Below are positions 1 through 12,739 of a DNA stretch of 64,000 bases, piece after piece (the first letter of the stretch is position 1; every line of letters starts with the position of its first letter). This DNA is from Panagrolaimus kolymaensis (lineage: Eukaryota; Nematoda; Chromadorea; Rhabditida; Panagrolaimidae): NCBI GenBank assembly GCA_028622995.1, contig JAJQJQ010000006.1:6758001-6822000 (forward strand), given 5' to 3'. A program made the translations under genes and the position numbers. The notes below the pieces were generated by a model. The model saw only the letters and a program-made list of their open reading frames with translations. It was not told the DNA's origin and did no database searches.

Positions 1-637
1 GTCAACTCCCGGAAATTGACATTTTTGGTTTTTTTTATATTTAAAAAAGTCGAATTATTGGAAGCTTTTTTTAGCTTTTAAAAAAAGCAAAAAGAGAGAA
101 GAAAGTGAGCTGTTTTTGCTTTAAAGCCCTGTAGCAACGAGAAGAAGATATGGCTAGGCTCCATTTTTCTGGGTTCTCTTTTTCATTCAAACTTGAAGCT
201 TTTTTTCTTCTTCATCTCCCGCAAAAGCTTCAATTGGAAAAAGCAAAATCCAGGGTGCCAAAAGTAAGGCACGCCCTATTTCTTTCCCTCTTTTTTTTAA
301 AATTTTTACTTTCTCATCATCCTTTTATTTTTTTGGTGTGGCAACGTTTAACTCTTGGCACTTTCTTCTTTACTATTTTTACAGCCTTGTTGCTACTGCT
401 GTAGTATACATGACCAAACGAAAGCTTTCATAATAAAGCTCTTTTTTTTTTTACCCAAAAATATAAAAAAGGGAAGCAAAAAATCTTTAATTCCAATGAG
501 AAAATGAGAAGACGATGAAATATTTAACTATCGATCGACCATATTTTTTGTTTAAATATTAAATTAATTATTTAGTTATAATTAAATATTAAAATCTTAT
601 ATTTCATAATATATTCCCATTCCATGTCTCGAATAAA
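1..637. other. 5' flank of the channel gene, no gene seen
   Basis: AT-rich sequence with T and A runs. The one sizeable open frame (150-404, +) is compositionally simple (Phe/Leu-rich from T-runs) and resembles no family I know. Its position upstream of the channel signal-peptide exon makes it the probable promoter and 5' UTR region, but I recognise no specific element. Confidence 0.5.
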
Positions 638-3600
638 ATGGCACCAAAACTTGGGCGTTATTTGCTCGCATATTCGGTGATAATATTTTTAATTTTTTTA
701 TTTATTGATATTGTGGGATCAAGGTTTGTTTTTTTATTAAAAAGTTTGTGAAAAAGTCTTATATTTAACTTTTGACCTGCGATAACATGTCTGAAGTAAC
801 AATTTTTCGCGCTTCAAAAATATAACTAAAATTTTTTCTTTTTTTCGCATTGTTTTATTTAAACCGCTTATTCCATTCTGCCTAATTTTTTCCATTTCGT
901 TTCATTTCATAAATCGGCATCATTATCCTATCCTTTGCTTCTTCTTTTTTTTCTTTCATTTGATTCCTCTTTTATTTGCTACAAACATTTTTTTCTCTCA
1001 ATGAAACTAATTAGTGTTATTTTTCCATTTCCGCATTTTTTTATTTTTAAAATTAGCAAATCATAACTTATTCCTTCTTTCAATTTCTCACAAACAAAAA
1101 AATTTAGCAAAAAAAAGAGTATCAAATTTGTATACGCAATTTTTATTTTTTCCATAAAAAACTTTTGGCTCTGCTTTTTTGTTTTAAATTAAAAATTTAA
1201 CACGCAACAAAATCTAATGAAAAAATAAATCATAGGAAAAAAGTTTTATAAAGTAACAGGAAATCTTTAAATTTATGTTGCTTGAGTCTTGCAATCTATC
1301 GAGCAGTTTAATTTTAGCTAAAAAAAATTGGATAAATAATAAAAAAATAAATTATTGTTAAATTTTAGAAAAGCATTTTTTCGTCGAAATTCAAGACATT
1401 TACGAAGGATGAGTCGATTATATGATTGGGAAGTGGATGAAAATGGCTCATTTAAACCAATTATCAATTCACAACGAATTGAAAGATCAGCGGGTAATAA
1501 ACTTCGCGATCAAAAATGCGCAAATGATTCATATATTTTGGATACATTATTAAAAAAATATAATCGTCATAAAATTCCTGGTGGTTCGGTTCAAGTTAAA
1601 GTTGAAGTTTGGGTTCAAGAAATTACTACCATCAGTGATATTACATCAGATTTTCAGGTTTGTTATTTTCTTAAAAGCCTTAATAAAATTTATTTAAAAA
1701 CCATTCTTTGCAATATTCTCAAAAATTTTGACTTTTTTTCATTCAAGCGAACTATCATTCGCGTTCAAATGAATTCTGTCATGATTCCAAAAAAAACTAT
1801 AAAATCTTGTTGCTTCCTTTTTTTCAAACTCTCCCATTCTTTTTAAAAGTTATTTTTATCAGTAAAGATTCCCGAATTTTTTATTTGTTTTTTCCTTCTC
1901 AACATTTCGTGATTTACACATTTTTTTTCTTGAACATCGTTGAAGAATAAAAAAAATGCAATTGAATAATTTTTTTATTTCCTTTAACTAAAATAAAATT
2001 GCTTCTTTTCCGGCAGAGTGAAGAAGAAGATCGGATAGAAAACTTGCTTGCTTCTGTGCTTGCATTTTTTTCCAAGCTTCATCGTCTTCTTCTTTTTCCT
2101 TTAACATCGCAGCATCTTTTACTCTCTCTCTCGTCTCTTTTGCCTTTTTAGGAGGCATCGAAAGCAATAAGAATAAGAAGAAGAAGCGTCAAATATGGTG
2201 GTCCCAAGTGTACGGTTTTTTTGCGCTCTCCTTAACTTTGTGCCATCTTCGTCTTTTTATTTTTCATGACTTTTTCCAATGAAAAAAAGGGAAGAAAGTA
2301 GTCATACTTTTTTAAAAAGCAGATGCAGCAAGCGAGAAAGTAAAAAATGCAAAAAAATAATAATAAGAAAAAAAGTGTCGTCATTTTTTTTGTAAGGAAA
2401 GAAACTTTGTGTCATCATCATCGACAAATGCCTTTTTCTGAAGACACGAAGAAATAAAGCGATGAAACCTTTATGATGCTACTTCTGGTTTTTTTTTTTG
2501 ACGAAGAAGAAAAGAAAAAAAAATGACTACATTATTTCTTTGTTTTTGAAGCAAACTCGCATATCATAGAAGCATGCTTTGCTAATGCTTCAGACAGGTT
2601 GGAAGAAGAAGAAAAAATGTGGCATTCTTTTGTTCCATTTTTTTGGAGCTTGAATTTTTTTAAAGAAATCTTAATTTTTTATTGGTTTTTTGAGAAGGAA
2701 AAAAACAAATCTATTTTTAAAAATTCTTCCATGAAAGCATATTGACCTTTCCAAATGTGCAAAACTCAAAACAATCGGTTGCTTTTAGCATTGAAGAAAT
2801 ATTCTTGGAAATTTAACCTCAGAAAATTTTATAACTCCTCATCAACTTTTTAAACATTCCTATAAAAACTTTTCAAAATTAGCTAAACTTTTTTCCATCC
2901 AACTTCTTTTTTTTCTCTTCATCATCTCATCCAACATCTTTCAATTTGAGCTCGTTTGAGAGAAAAAAATGCTTTCTTGAAGAAAGTTAAATCGATAATT
3001 TTACTACTCCCGAAAAAAAAAGTTAAGAATAAGAAGGCAACAACAAAAACATTATAGGAAGTAAAAACTTGTTTATCCTTTTTATAACGATGGATAAAAA
3101 AAGAAGAGGAAGAAAATAAAGCTGTTTTCAACAAAGCACTAACAATGCTGCTTTTTTGAACGCTAAAAAAAATTTATTTTGTACTGAACGAAGAAAAAAA
3201 ACAACCGTGGAGCAGATTATAAAAATATTAAAGCACAAGTTAGGCTGTGATAATTATGGATCTCTAAGGTTTCTTGTTAAAAACAAAAAAAATTGCAAAG
3301 ACCAGCAAAAAAGCAAAATAAATGGTAGAATATTGTAACGACGAATGATAGGAATTTGGGATAATAAAGAATTTCTTTTTACAAAACATAGCGTTTGAGA
3401 CAAGCCTAGGTGTATTTACTTTTATCGATTCTCACTCTCATTTTAGAACTAAATTATTTTTTTATACCATAACGTTCTCTTAATATTTTCATTTTTTAAA
3501 ACTAACGTATTACTCAATTTCAGCTGGATATATATTTTTCTGAAATTTGGTTAGATGGTGCATTAGAATATGGTTGGATGGAACCATGCAAATATAATAT

Positions 3601-5194
3601 TTCATTGACGGGTGAAATGCTTAAAAAATTATGGACACCTAATAGTTGTTTTATTAATTCCAAATCAGCATCCATTCATGAATCCCCATTTAAAAATGTA
3701 TTTTTAATGATCTATTGTAAGTTTTTTATTTGTGCCACAGAAATTTTTATAAAAACTTTATAGCAAATGGAAGTGTATGGACAAATTATCGTTTAAAGCT
3801 TCAAGGACCATGTGAAATGGATTTAACAAGATTTCCATTTGATAATGTTACATGTCGATTAACTTTTGAATCATTCAAGTAAGCATCCATTTGAGGATAG
3901 TGAAGAAAAGTAAATATTGATTATTTAGTTATAATACCGATGAAGTTGATGTAGCATGGACGGATGTGGGAGTATTAAAAATGAGAGAAAAAATGGAACT
4001 TGCTGATTACGAATTAATTGATATTGAAGCGGTTCGAGTAAAAGTTCCATATCCAGCTGGATTTTGGCATGAATTAACTATGGTTTTTCATTTTAAACGT
4101 CGAGCTGGATGGTATATTTTGCAAGCATATTTGCCTACATATCTCACTATTTTTATCTGTATGTTATTCCTCTTTTAAAAACTTTGAGGTTAAAAGTGGC
4201 ATTAAAGAGGGAGATTTTTTTTGTCTAAAACCAACGTCATTTTAAAATCTGTTTTAACTTTTATAAACTCTTGCTTATCTTTGTTGATTTTTGTTTCTGA
4301 TAATACATTTTGTTTTGCAGCATGGATTTCATTCGTACTTGGAACCAAAGCAATTCCCGCAAGAACGATGTTAGGAGTCAATAGTTTACTTGCAATGACT
4401 TTTCAATTTGGTAACATTATAAGAAATTTGCCACGTGTCAGTTATGTTAAAGCCATTGGTAAAGTTGCATAAGGATTTAAGATTTCTCAAGATAACTTTA
4501 CTTTTTTTAGATGTCTGGATGCTATCTTGCATGATGTTCGTATTTTGTTCCTTGTTGGAACTTGCATTGGTTGGATATTTGAGTCGAGATGACTCAAATC
4601 CTAAACCTATTGCGCCGGCTCCACAGCCTGTAAGAGCAATTCAAGCACCTCCAGCTCCGACAACACCTTTGAAGCCTCAAATGGTGCAGCAACAACAACC
4701 TCATCATTATGATGTACCTCCACCCGCTGTTTATAGGTAAAAGATTTTATTTCAAATTGAATATTGTTTTTCCAATAATATATGACGATAACCAATAATA
4801 CCCAATCATTTTTTTTAGACGCCCTGGACATAAAACAGATGAAGAAAATGCGGCTTTGTTGAGTCAACCCAGAGACAATGATTACGGTTATATTCCTCCA
4901 GGTTATGGATTAAATGGAAATCTCAAGAAAACTGCCATGTCTATGATTGCTGGATCATGTGCATGTCGAAATAATCAAGGTTATGTTGACGAGCATCCAA
5001 ATGTTTCACAACAAAATTCATATCATGCTGAAAATGATTTCCTTGATCACAATAATATTTCCGTTGCACATCCTCAAGAAATAGGACCTAAATCTTGGGA
5101 ACTTTATGCTCGAACTATAGATAAATTTTCATTTTTTCTTTTTCCTATTTGTTTTGCATTTTTTAATATCGCTTATTGGTGGTATTATTTATAA
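638..5194 (+). CDS. Cys-loop ligand-gated ion channel subunit, anion-type (LGC family)
   Basis: Pentameric neurotransmitter-gated channel subunit of the plasma membrane. Exons: 638-723, 1369-1657, 3524-3716, 3764-3878, 3929-4158, 4321-4458, 4511-4736, 4819-5194, giving 550 aa. Exon 1 encodes a signal peptide ([12 protein letters not shown] then a hydrophobic run) and ends in phase 2, matching the next exon. The ligand domain has a Cys-loop with Cys206 and Cys220 separated by 13 residues and an FPFDN core. M1 starts at PTYLTIFI. M2 carries the PAR signature (Pro317-Ala318-Arg319), which in this superfamily marks chloride selectivity. M2-M3 continues as [17 protein letters not shown]. The M3-M4 loop is Pro/Gln-rich, and M4 is the hydrophobic C-terminus ending WWYYL. 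Intron 2 is long (1.87 kb). The ligand cannot be read from sequence; the pattern resembles nematode lgc-type amine/choline-gated anion channels, but I do not assign an orthologue. Confidence 0.9.
1658..3523 (+). other. long intron 2 of the channel gene
   Basis: A 1.87 kb intron in a gene whose other introns after it are below 170 bases. It holds many GAAGAAG/TTCTTC tracts and A/T runs. Small open frames at 2922-3134 (-) and 3156-3338 (+) are lysine/phenylalanine-rich and look random. No RNA gene or transposon was recognised. Long introns near the 5' end of neuronal genes often carry enhancers, but nothing here proves that. Confidence 0.5.
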
Positions 5195-5548
5195 AGAAAA
5201 AAATGCAAAGCTGCAAACTTATGTAATACCTCAAAAGCAATAATTATTTTTTGCCTCAATTTCACTTCATTTTTTAGCTTTAAATTGTATAAAGTTTTTT
5301 TGCCTAATTAAAATTTTTTCATATTTGAAATTTGCTCAATAAAAAACCATTTTTAAATTTTAAATTACCAAAAAAACAAGAATACAGTAAGTTAATTATG
5401 TACAACACTTTCACATAGCAAAGAGTCAATTGTAAGAAAAAGGCATTTATTAAAAAATCAACAAAAACAAGAAAAAAATCAACAAAATTTACAAAAAACA
5501 ATTTCAAACTTTGAGATCATATTTACAACAAGAACCCGTAAAAATAAA
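5195..5548. terminator. convergent 3' intergenic region with candidate poly(A) signal
   Basis: 354 bases between the stop codons of the channel gene (+) and the TAF1C-like gene (-). A canonical AATAAA lies at 5338-5343 on the plus strand and could end the channel transcript. No gene is seen in between. Confidence 0.45.
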
Positions 5549-7982
5549 CTAATATTCCGCATTGATATCCATTTCATCCCAATTAATTTCTTCGTCATCA
5601 TCTTCTTCAACATGATCTGCAAATGATACAAGTTTTGGTGCTGGAGTGGACGTCGCTAATGGAGCTCCAGGATGAAATGGTTGAGTTTGAGACAGAGAAG
5701 CATCCAAAGTTTCATCTTCTTGATTTTCAATAGTTTCATTGTGATAATTCATAAATGCAATATCAGATTTTGCCCATTGTTTTAAAATAATAGTTGTATA
5801 AATATTTTCTTCATTTGTACTATCTTGAACATCAAGTTCATCAGCTTCTATCAATGGTTGAGATATTCCGATTTCAGCAAATGGATCAGAGTCTTGTGGC
5901 GGTTCAAAAATATCCATTTCTTCAATCGATGGAACTTCAGATAAATTTGGAAGAATTTTGAAGCATTTCATTTTAATTTGTGGATCTTGAACAATTGCAT
6001 CATCCGCTTTCAATGCGGTTGCTCGTAAACCAAAATGTCGAGCATCATCAGATTGACCAAAGAACTTTTCAATTTTTTTACAAGCATTTTTCCTATATTT
6101 TTCTTGATCAATTGGATGATCTGTGTTTGGATCAATGATTAGATTATCATACCAAATATCACCACTATCCATTTGACGAAAGACCAGAGCACGAGTATCA
6201 CCAATACTATGAGCCTAAAATGGAACTTGCATTGGTAACGAAAAAGTAAGAAAACACAAAATCTGTGTTACAATATTTTGAAATTTAAAGATTCGCTTAT
6301 AAGCATACATACAGAAACAACTACATTATTAAACAGATTTTAAGAAAACTTACGCCATGAGCTAACTGTTGATAACAAATTGATCGAGTATACGATGGCA
6401 ATTCATTTGAAGAAAAATTCTTAGGATGCTTTTTCGATTGTGTGGAATAATATTTTTCAATAACTTGCGGCATTTGAAGAGTTTGAATTGGACCAAGTGA
6501 TGACCAAATTGAATCGTGAGTATTTAAATAGAATGGCCAATAAGTTGTTTGAGGTTCTTGTGTTTGTGTTAATGAAAAGAAATCATAAATATAACCATCT
6601 TGAAGACTATCTTTCATTGGTGGCGACTAAAATATTATAAAAGTATGCTTATTTTTAAAACTCAAAAGCTTACCACAAAGCAATAATCTCCTCCATTAAC
6701 GATTGAATGAGCCATTGTGATAATTGCTTGTCCAGGAACTCGATGATCAAGAAGAAAATGATGACGTTCAGAAGAAGCAATAGTTGCAAAAGGTCGATCA
6801 GGTAACGTCGTTAAATGGAAAATTTCTTCTTTCCGATGAATATCAATCATAGTTTCCATAATAGTTGAATTAGATGCTGTACGAAAAAATGCTGGTTCAT
6901 CCACTTTAAATAACGTATCAGTGGATTCACGATTTTCTCTCAAATCAACCAAACGAATTTCTTCTCCATCAGTTACCAAAACAATTTTTGGACAATCGGT
7001 TGGTGCAGCTGCCTAAAATGCTACTGTGATTACTCGCACATAAAAAGATGTGACATAAACAAGGAAATTAATAGAGTGCCTAATCATTTTCAAAGTTCTG
7101 ACCTGTGTTAAAATATTGACTTTCTTTCTTGTAAAATTTGCTCCCAAAGTTCCATGCCACAATCTTTGAAAAGAATCCACGATAACTAAATCTCCATTTA
7201 AATAAGGTACTTGAAAGAATTCATAAACAGGAAAATCAAAGAATTTATCAAGCTAAAAATAAAAATTCGTTATTCATAAAAGTTAATTATCTAACTTACT
7301 GTTGATGCTTCAGTATTGCATAAATTCAATGAATTCTTTGTTCGCACAAATAGTTTTCTTTTAAAATTTTCATGTTCAAAAGTTCGAAGTTCTATTGCTT
7401 CAGCAGGAAGTTCCATGGTTTTTGAATACTGTGAATGTGTAAGTTTGAAAATGCTGTCTCGATTACAAAATGGATTAGTAAATGAGAATTCTGATTCAAT
7501 TAAAGTCTTCCGATCGGATAGTTCATTGACGACAAAGATGCGAACACCAGAAGGTTCAGTAGAGTTCTGAAAATGTACATGATTAGCGATTTTGTCATAG
7601 TTATCAAACAAATTATAAACCACTGTTTTAGTGTAGCTTTGCTTAAAAATGAAAAGAAAAACCTTACATCAAGTAATTCGGAACAAATCAAATTTCTTTT
7701 AAATATTCGAACTTTTGGTGTTGAAAATAACCAAGCTCCAGGTGTCCTTGAATATACTCCAGTTACTCCAAAACTTGCTGCATGCATCAAAGGAATGGGA
7801 AAACCAGCAGAAATTGGTATTAATCCAGGTCTTTGCCAAAATGTTGCTAAATTGTGTTGAACAACAGGTACAGAAATTCTTTCATTTTTTCCATGAGGTT
7901 CCACAAATAATACATCACCATAACCAGCGCAAGAAAATTCTGGGATGATTGGAGTTGTTGTATGACTTCCTAAATACGCCAT
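5549..7982 (-). CDS. TAF1C-like protein (RNA polymerase I initiation factor subunit), tentative
   Basis: Exons on the minus strand: 7982-7668, 7566-7300, 7252-7103, 7012-6674, 6626-6354, 6214-5549, giving 669 aa. The product has no signal peptide or membrane span. It has a middle region of alternating beta-like segments (LNGDLVIVDS, DGEEIRLVDLR, ERHHFLLDHRVPGQAIITMAH) typical of a WD-like propeller. The C-terminus is acidic and ends EEINWDEMDINAEY. The LLD-x-R-VPG-x-x-x-x-x-x-H pattern recalls the stretch of TAF1C (TAFI110, part of SL1/TIF-IB) in which a DxRxP core precedes a tryptophan/His segment; I rely on memory of that family, not on an alignment. If right, it recruits RNA polymerase I to rDNA in the nucleolus. 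Otherwise it is an unassigned WD-like nuclear protein. Gene structure is secure; identity is moderate. Confidence 0.6.
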
Positions 7983-9968
7983 TCATTGAAATATTATTCT
8001 GAAAAAGAAGAAGAGATTAGTATTATTTTGTTAAAGTTTAAAGTTAGGCATAATTTGAAACGCGAATGAAGAATAAAACGTTGAAAATAAATGATAGTCG
8101 GATCAATTAAAAGCATTTTTCAACAACTTTGGATTACAAACCATAAAATTTTTAGATATCAAAAGAAGCTATGGTACAAAACCTGTATTTTGCTCTATTA
8201 AATCGTATATTATGGCTTACTTATTTCAATAGATTGTTTAATAAAAGTCTGTGGGTTTTTCATTATACTATAAAAAGATGTGCACATTTTTTGATTTTGA
8301 TGCTTTACAAATCTTTATGAGCTATGATTAGACAAAATCGTATAAACTTGTTTCATTGTTCTTCACATTTTCCCCAAACTTTTTGCTTCATTCTATTTAT
8401 ATGTATTTTTGTTTCAGACTTTTTTATTTTACAGTTTTTACAACGAATGATAAAAAAAACTAATCAAAAAATCAAAACGACCCTGAAGGAAAGCAAAAAG
8501 CGCGCCAGACTCAACCGTGATCGATGGCGATAAACCACGTGCTTCTGCAAAACAATAAAAAAAGCAAGCGTCCATTTCTTTCTCCAATACCTTTGTGGAA
8601 AGCAATACACTTTTCCCCCCATTTTTTCCTAAAAATATATAAAGGCGGAGTTAGAGAAGAGAAATAGCAAGGAAAAAATAATATTGAAAAAGCCCAAAAG
8701 AAAGAAAGGAAAATATGTAACAGTGTTATTATTGCCGACGACGTTGATGTCGGCGTTAAAAAGATAGATAGATAGAAAGCTAGTGAAAAAGAAACAAAGA
8801 CTAAAAAAGAAATAAAGAGGAAGATGCCAAGCAGGCAGACAAGGCGGTAAGGAAGAAGACCAAAGGAAAACACGACGCGACACTTTTTTCCACCCTCAAA
8901 ATATTTTTTTTTCTATAAGAAAAATAAGTATGCCTGAAAGATAAAAAGAAGAAGGATGAAAAGTGAGAGTAGCCAAACATCTATCTCCAACATGGCAGTT
9001 TTTTGTTGTTGTTTTTTTGTTTCCCAAACATGGACGAAGAGGAGAAATAAAAGCCCGTGATACGGATATTATCTTTTCCCATTTTAATTTTCAGTTTATT
9101 TTCTAGGTGATTAATCTTTGATCCTCCATCATCTTTTTTTTTATTCTTCCCCCTCGCTTGCAAAAAAAAAAGTGCAATCAGTTTATTTTTATTTATTTAA
9201 TCCTCCTTCCTCATCGTTGTTTAGCCGGCTCTTCACTCTAAATTGTTTACTTTAATCGGGTGGAGGTCATGAAGAAGAGAAAAAAATTAGAGATTTCAAA
9301 ATATAAAAAATCAGAAAAAATAGTAATAATATTTTTTTTCCTATTTAGGACATTAATGGTGTGTAACAAAAGAATATTTTTTGAATTTTGAAAAAAAAAC
9401 TGTTATTATTGTTTGAAGGGAAAATAAATAGGCGTGTTTCAATCATCACAATAGCTTCTCGCATCTCGAAACGCTACTTTTTATTTCTGCCAACTAACAA
9501 CAATGATGGAGGAAGAAGGATGGATGGCGCATGTTGTTTTTCTGTTATTTTTTTCCTCATATTTTTGGTACAACAAGCTCCAAATTTGCAGTCTTTTTTG
9601 CCTCAAAATTTTTTTTAACGTGATAGATCCATGATTCCCCATTATTATTTTTTTTACAAATAAATAATAAACAACTTTGTTGTGTTGTAAGTGTTGTTGT
9701 TGACGTGTTTTGCAAGAGTAGCAACAATAATATTAAAAAAAATCAACAAGCTTCACGTGTTCTTTTCTTCTTCACATCTAAACTTTTTCTTTTCATTGTT
9801 TATTTTCTTTTAAAAACTTTTCGTGAGCGCCATTTCATTTTTTGTTTTCCTTTTAAAGCATTCAATAAAAAATACGTGGTGATTTTATTTATTTTGAGAA
9901 AACATAATATTTTAGGGTACCCCTGGATTTATTTCCAAATTTTTATTATTTTTTATTAACTAAAAGAT
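7983..9968. other. intergenic region between divergent genes
   Basis: About 2 kb separating the starts of the TAF1C-like gene (-) and ztf-7 (+), so it should hold both promoters. It contains GATA tetranucleotide units near 8766, long purine stretches (8640-8880) and T-runs. Open frames here (for example 8511-8873 and 8629-8883, minus) are Phe/Leu/Ser-rich translations of purine tracts on the opposite strand and look non-coding. No RNA gene was recognised. Confidence 0.5.
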
Positions 9969-12404
9969 ATGAGCGAAAATGGTGCTCAAGTTGCGGAGAA
10001 GGATGTAAAGGAAGTTACTAATAACAAGGAAAAGCAACCTAAACAACGGTTAAATAGCTATTCAGCTGCTGCGTCAAAACCTGCAACTACAACATCAACC
10101 ACCAATAACACCGATAATAGCAAAGCTGCTGCACCAAAATCCCCAACAGCAGCCACAACCAATACCACGGAGAAGGATAACAAGGCTAAAGACAATAAGC
10201 CGAATTCTCGTCGTGGAAGTAGAAAATCTACTGGAGGAGGAGATAATATTACCAGCAAGAAGTCTGTTAGTGATAACAACTACAAAAGTAATAATCCAAA
10301 AAAATCTGTTGGTGATAATAATTTCAAAGGATCCAGTAATAGTAACAGCAAGGTTTGACTTTTTTTAATGCATCTTGGATAAAAACTTTTCATATATCCA
10401 TATTTTTTAAGGATAATGATTGGCGAGATAGTTCAAACTCCAATAATAAAAAGATCAGTAATGCCAGTGGAGAAAATCGTTCTCGTACAAACTCGTATAA
10501 AAATACTTCTGGTGGTGGCGGTGGACCACAAAAACAACGATCATTTGATAAAAACCACCAAGATAATAATGACAAAAAGCGTCGTGCCTTATCCAGCACC
10601 ACCGGTAAATCTGTCGATCAAGGAGGTGAAGCGGCAGCTGGAAAAGGTGGAGATAACAACAAACAACGATATCGCTCAACTAATTGTATGCATTACTTGT
10701 TTTTTACTTTATCTTAATTTTTTTATTTAGCGAATAGTCGTAGTCGCAATCGTACATCAAATTCAGCTACATCCAATGGTGAAAGCTTTGATTATGGTGA
10801 TGATTATGATCTTGAAGAACCTTTCTCCGATTCTGATGATGAATCCCCATATCATCGTGAAGTACAAAAACCTTCACTTCAAATCCCACGTGGTCGCATT
10901 CGTACTCTTTCGGGTACCGTTCCTCCAGTTGGATTTAGCCCTAAATGGGGCGGACCAACAATGTGCATAAAATGTTTGGAATTTTTTGATCTTCCTGAAG
11001 AAGTTCCAAAATTTGCTGATCATCTCCTTTCTGAACATCAAATAGTTGTTGAAGAAATGGAATTAATTGTTGATCCAAAACGTTATATTGAACATTGGCG
11101 TCAACGTCTTGCAAAGGATGATATTGGCACTGTTTTTCCTAAAATTGTTCCCGATGAAAAGAATCCTTATCACGGCAAAGCTGAATATTACTATGAGATG
11201 AGTGAAAGGATTCCGGAAGATTATTCTTGCCGTCAACGTTTAGCTATGCGCCGACTTGAAGAAGCTTTAGCTTGTCAACAACGTGAACGGGAAGATGTAA
11301 GCTTTTCCATGCAATGCATATTCTGCCGTTACGTTGCTCGTGGAAATCGTGCTAAACTTATTCATCATCTTTACATGATTCAGTAAGCCCTTATGCTTTA
11401 TAAAAAGATTTTTTCAATTCGCACTATCTTTCAGTCACTTAAACTTGGGTTCACCTGATAACCTTGTTTTTGTTAATGAATATCTCGATTACCTCCGCGA
11501 TCAGCTTCAACGGTAATAATAATCATAAACGGCAATTTTCTTTTCTAAAGAAATAAATTTTTAGTAATGAATGCATTTATTGTGAAAAAACATTTGCTGA
11601 TCGTAATACCCTCATGGATCATATGCGTAAACGAAATCATCGAGAAGTAAACCCCAAAAATCGATGGTTGGATCGCTTTTATGTTATCAATTATCTTGAA
11701 GTAGGAAAACGATGGCTTGAAGTTCTTGCAGAAGATTTTGAAGATACCATGCCCGCTTTTCAAGATTCTGATGAAGAGGAAGAAGATTTGGAATGGCATG
11801 AATGGCAAGAAGATAACACGGATGAAGATCAACTTCGAGTTATTTGTTTATTTTGCGATGATAGCCATGATAAAGTTCAAAGCCTTTTACATCATCTTAA
11901 TGAAATCCACAAATTTGATTTGATTGGATATATTGAAAAAGAAAAGCTTGACGTTTATGGTCGAATGAAACTTCTCAATCATCTTCGAAAAGAAGTTTGT
12001 TCCTTCATTTTTTCATAAATTATTTTACTCATTGCAATTTTGTTATTCTTCAGATCTTTAATACCCCTAATTATCGTGCAAAAGTTCAAAAAGCTGATGG
12101 AGTTGTAGAAATTCCTGAACGCTCTAAATGGGATGTTGAAGAAGATTTAGTTCCAATGTTTGCAAACGATCATCTTCTTTGGATGCTTGAATCATATCTA
12201 GATGAACAACGTCCAGAATTAGCTGGGCATGAGGTTGCTGTAGCAACGGATGTTCCAGCAGCTGAACGCCTTATTGCTGAATCAAAAGCAAATACTGTTG
12301 AAGCTGTAGTTCCAGAAGATATGCCACCTCTAAATGATGAAGGAAATGAACATGCTGAATTTCGTGACTTAATTCAAGCTGTTCGTTCAACCACCGTCGA
12401 ATAA
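9969..12404 (+). CDS. ztf-7: Zinc finger protein ZNF277 / ZTF-7 homologue
   Basis: Exons 9969-10352, 10412-10685, 10731-11382, 11435-11512, 11565-11994, 12054-12404, giving 722 aa. The first 230 residues are low-complexity and rich in Asn, Lys, Ser and Thr. Then come C2H2-type fingers: MCIKCLEFF...HLLSEH, MQCIFCRY...LIHHLYMIQH, NECIYCEKTF...HMRKRNHR and VICLFCDD...LHHLNEIH. The stretch between the last two (NPKNRWLDRFYVINYLEVGKRW) is a hallmark of ZNF277. The acidic DSDEEEEDLEWHEW segment and the NTPNYRAKVQ tail also fit. ZNF277 proteins are nuclear and have been linked to uS5/ribosomal protein biology and, in C. elegans, to the nucleolus. The long N-terminal tail is longer than I expect for the family. 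Its stop faces that of the minus-strand mxl-1 gene 336 bases away. Confidence 0.9.
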
Positions 12405-12739
12405 ATTTTTTCTTTCTTTATTGTTGATTTTCCCCTTTCTTCTTTCCTTAAAAAAAATAGCGCCTTACTTTGCTTCTAATTGTGCTCGATTAAAAGAATT
12501 TTTTCGGTTGTTATAACTTGCAAAAAAAATTTTTTTGTGAGGAAGTTTTTTTATATTTAATTAGTTTTTCAAATTTATTAGTTGGTTTTTTTAAGCGTGC
12601 TTCGAGCACTCTTTTTTATGGAAAGATATACCTTTATCATGTCAATTGTTGATTCTTTTTTAAATAAAAATTGTACATTTTGTTTTGAACTGTAAAATAA
12701 AAATATAAAGTAAATCAAGAAAGCTAATATAGCAAAATA
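12405..12739. terminator. convergent 3' region with AATAAA motifs
   Basis: Between the stop codons of ztf-7 (+) and mxl-1 (-). AATAAA occurs at 12663-12668 and again within the A-rich stretch near 12697, plausible plus-strand cleavage signals for ztf-7. No coding signal is seen. Confidence 0.45.

Noticed and set aside
150..404. 84-codon frame upstream of the channel gene
   Set aside because: Phe/Leu/Lys-rich translation of T-rich DNA with no family resemblance, no acceptor before it and no downstream exon.
7573..7860. Plus-strand frames at 7316-7948
   Set aside because: Antisense to exons of the TAF1C-like gene; the minus-strand exons have consistent splice phases.
10058..10279. Minus-strand frame rich in Leu/Val
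   Set aside because: Antisense of the Thr/Asn repeat region in ztf-7 exon 1.
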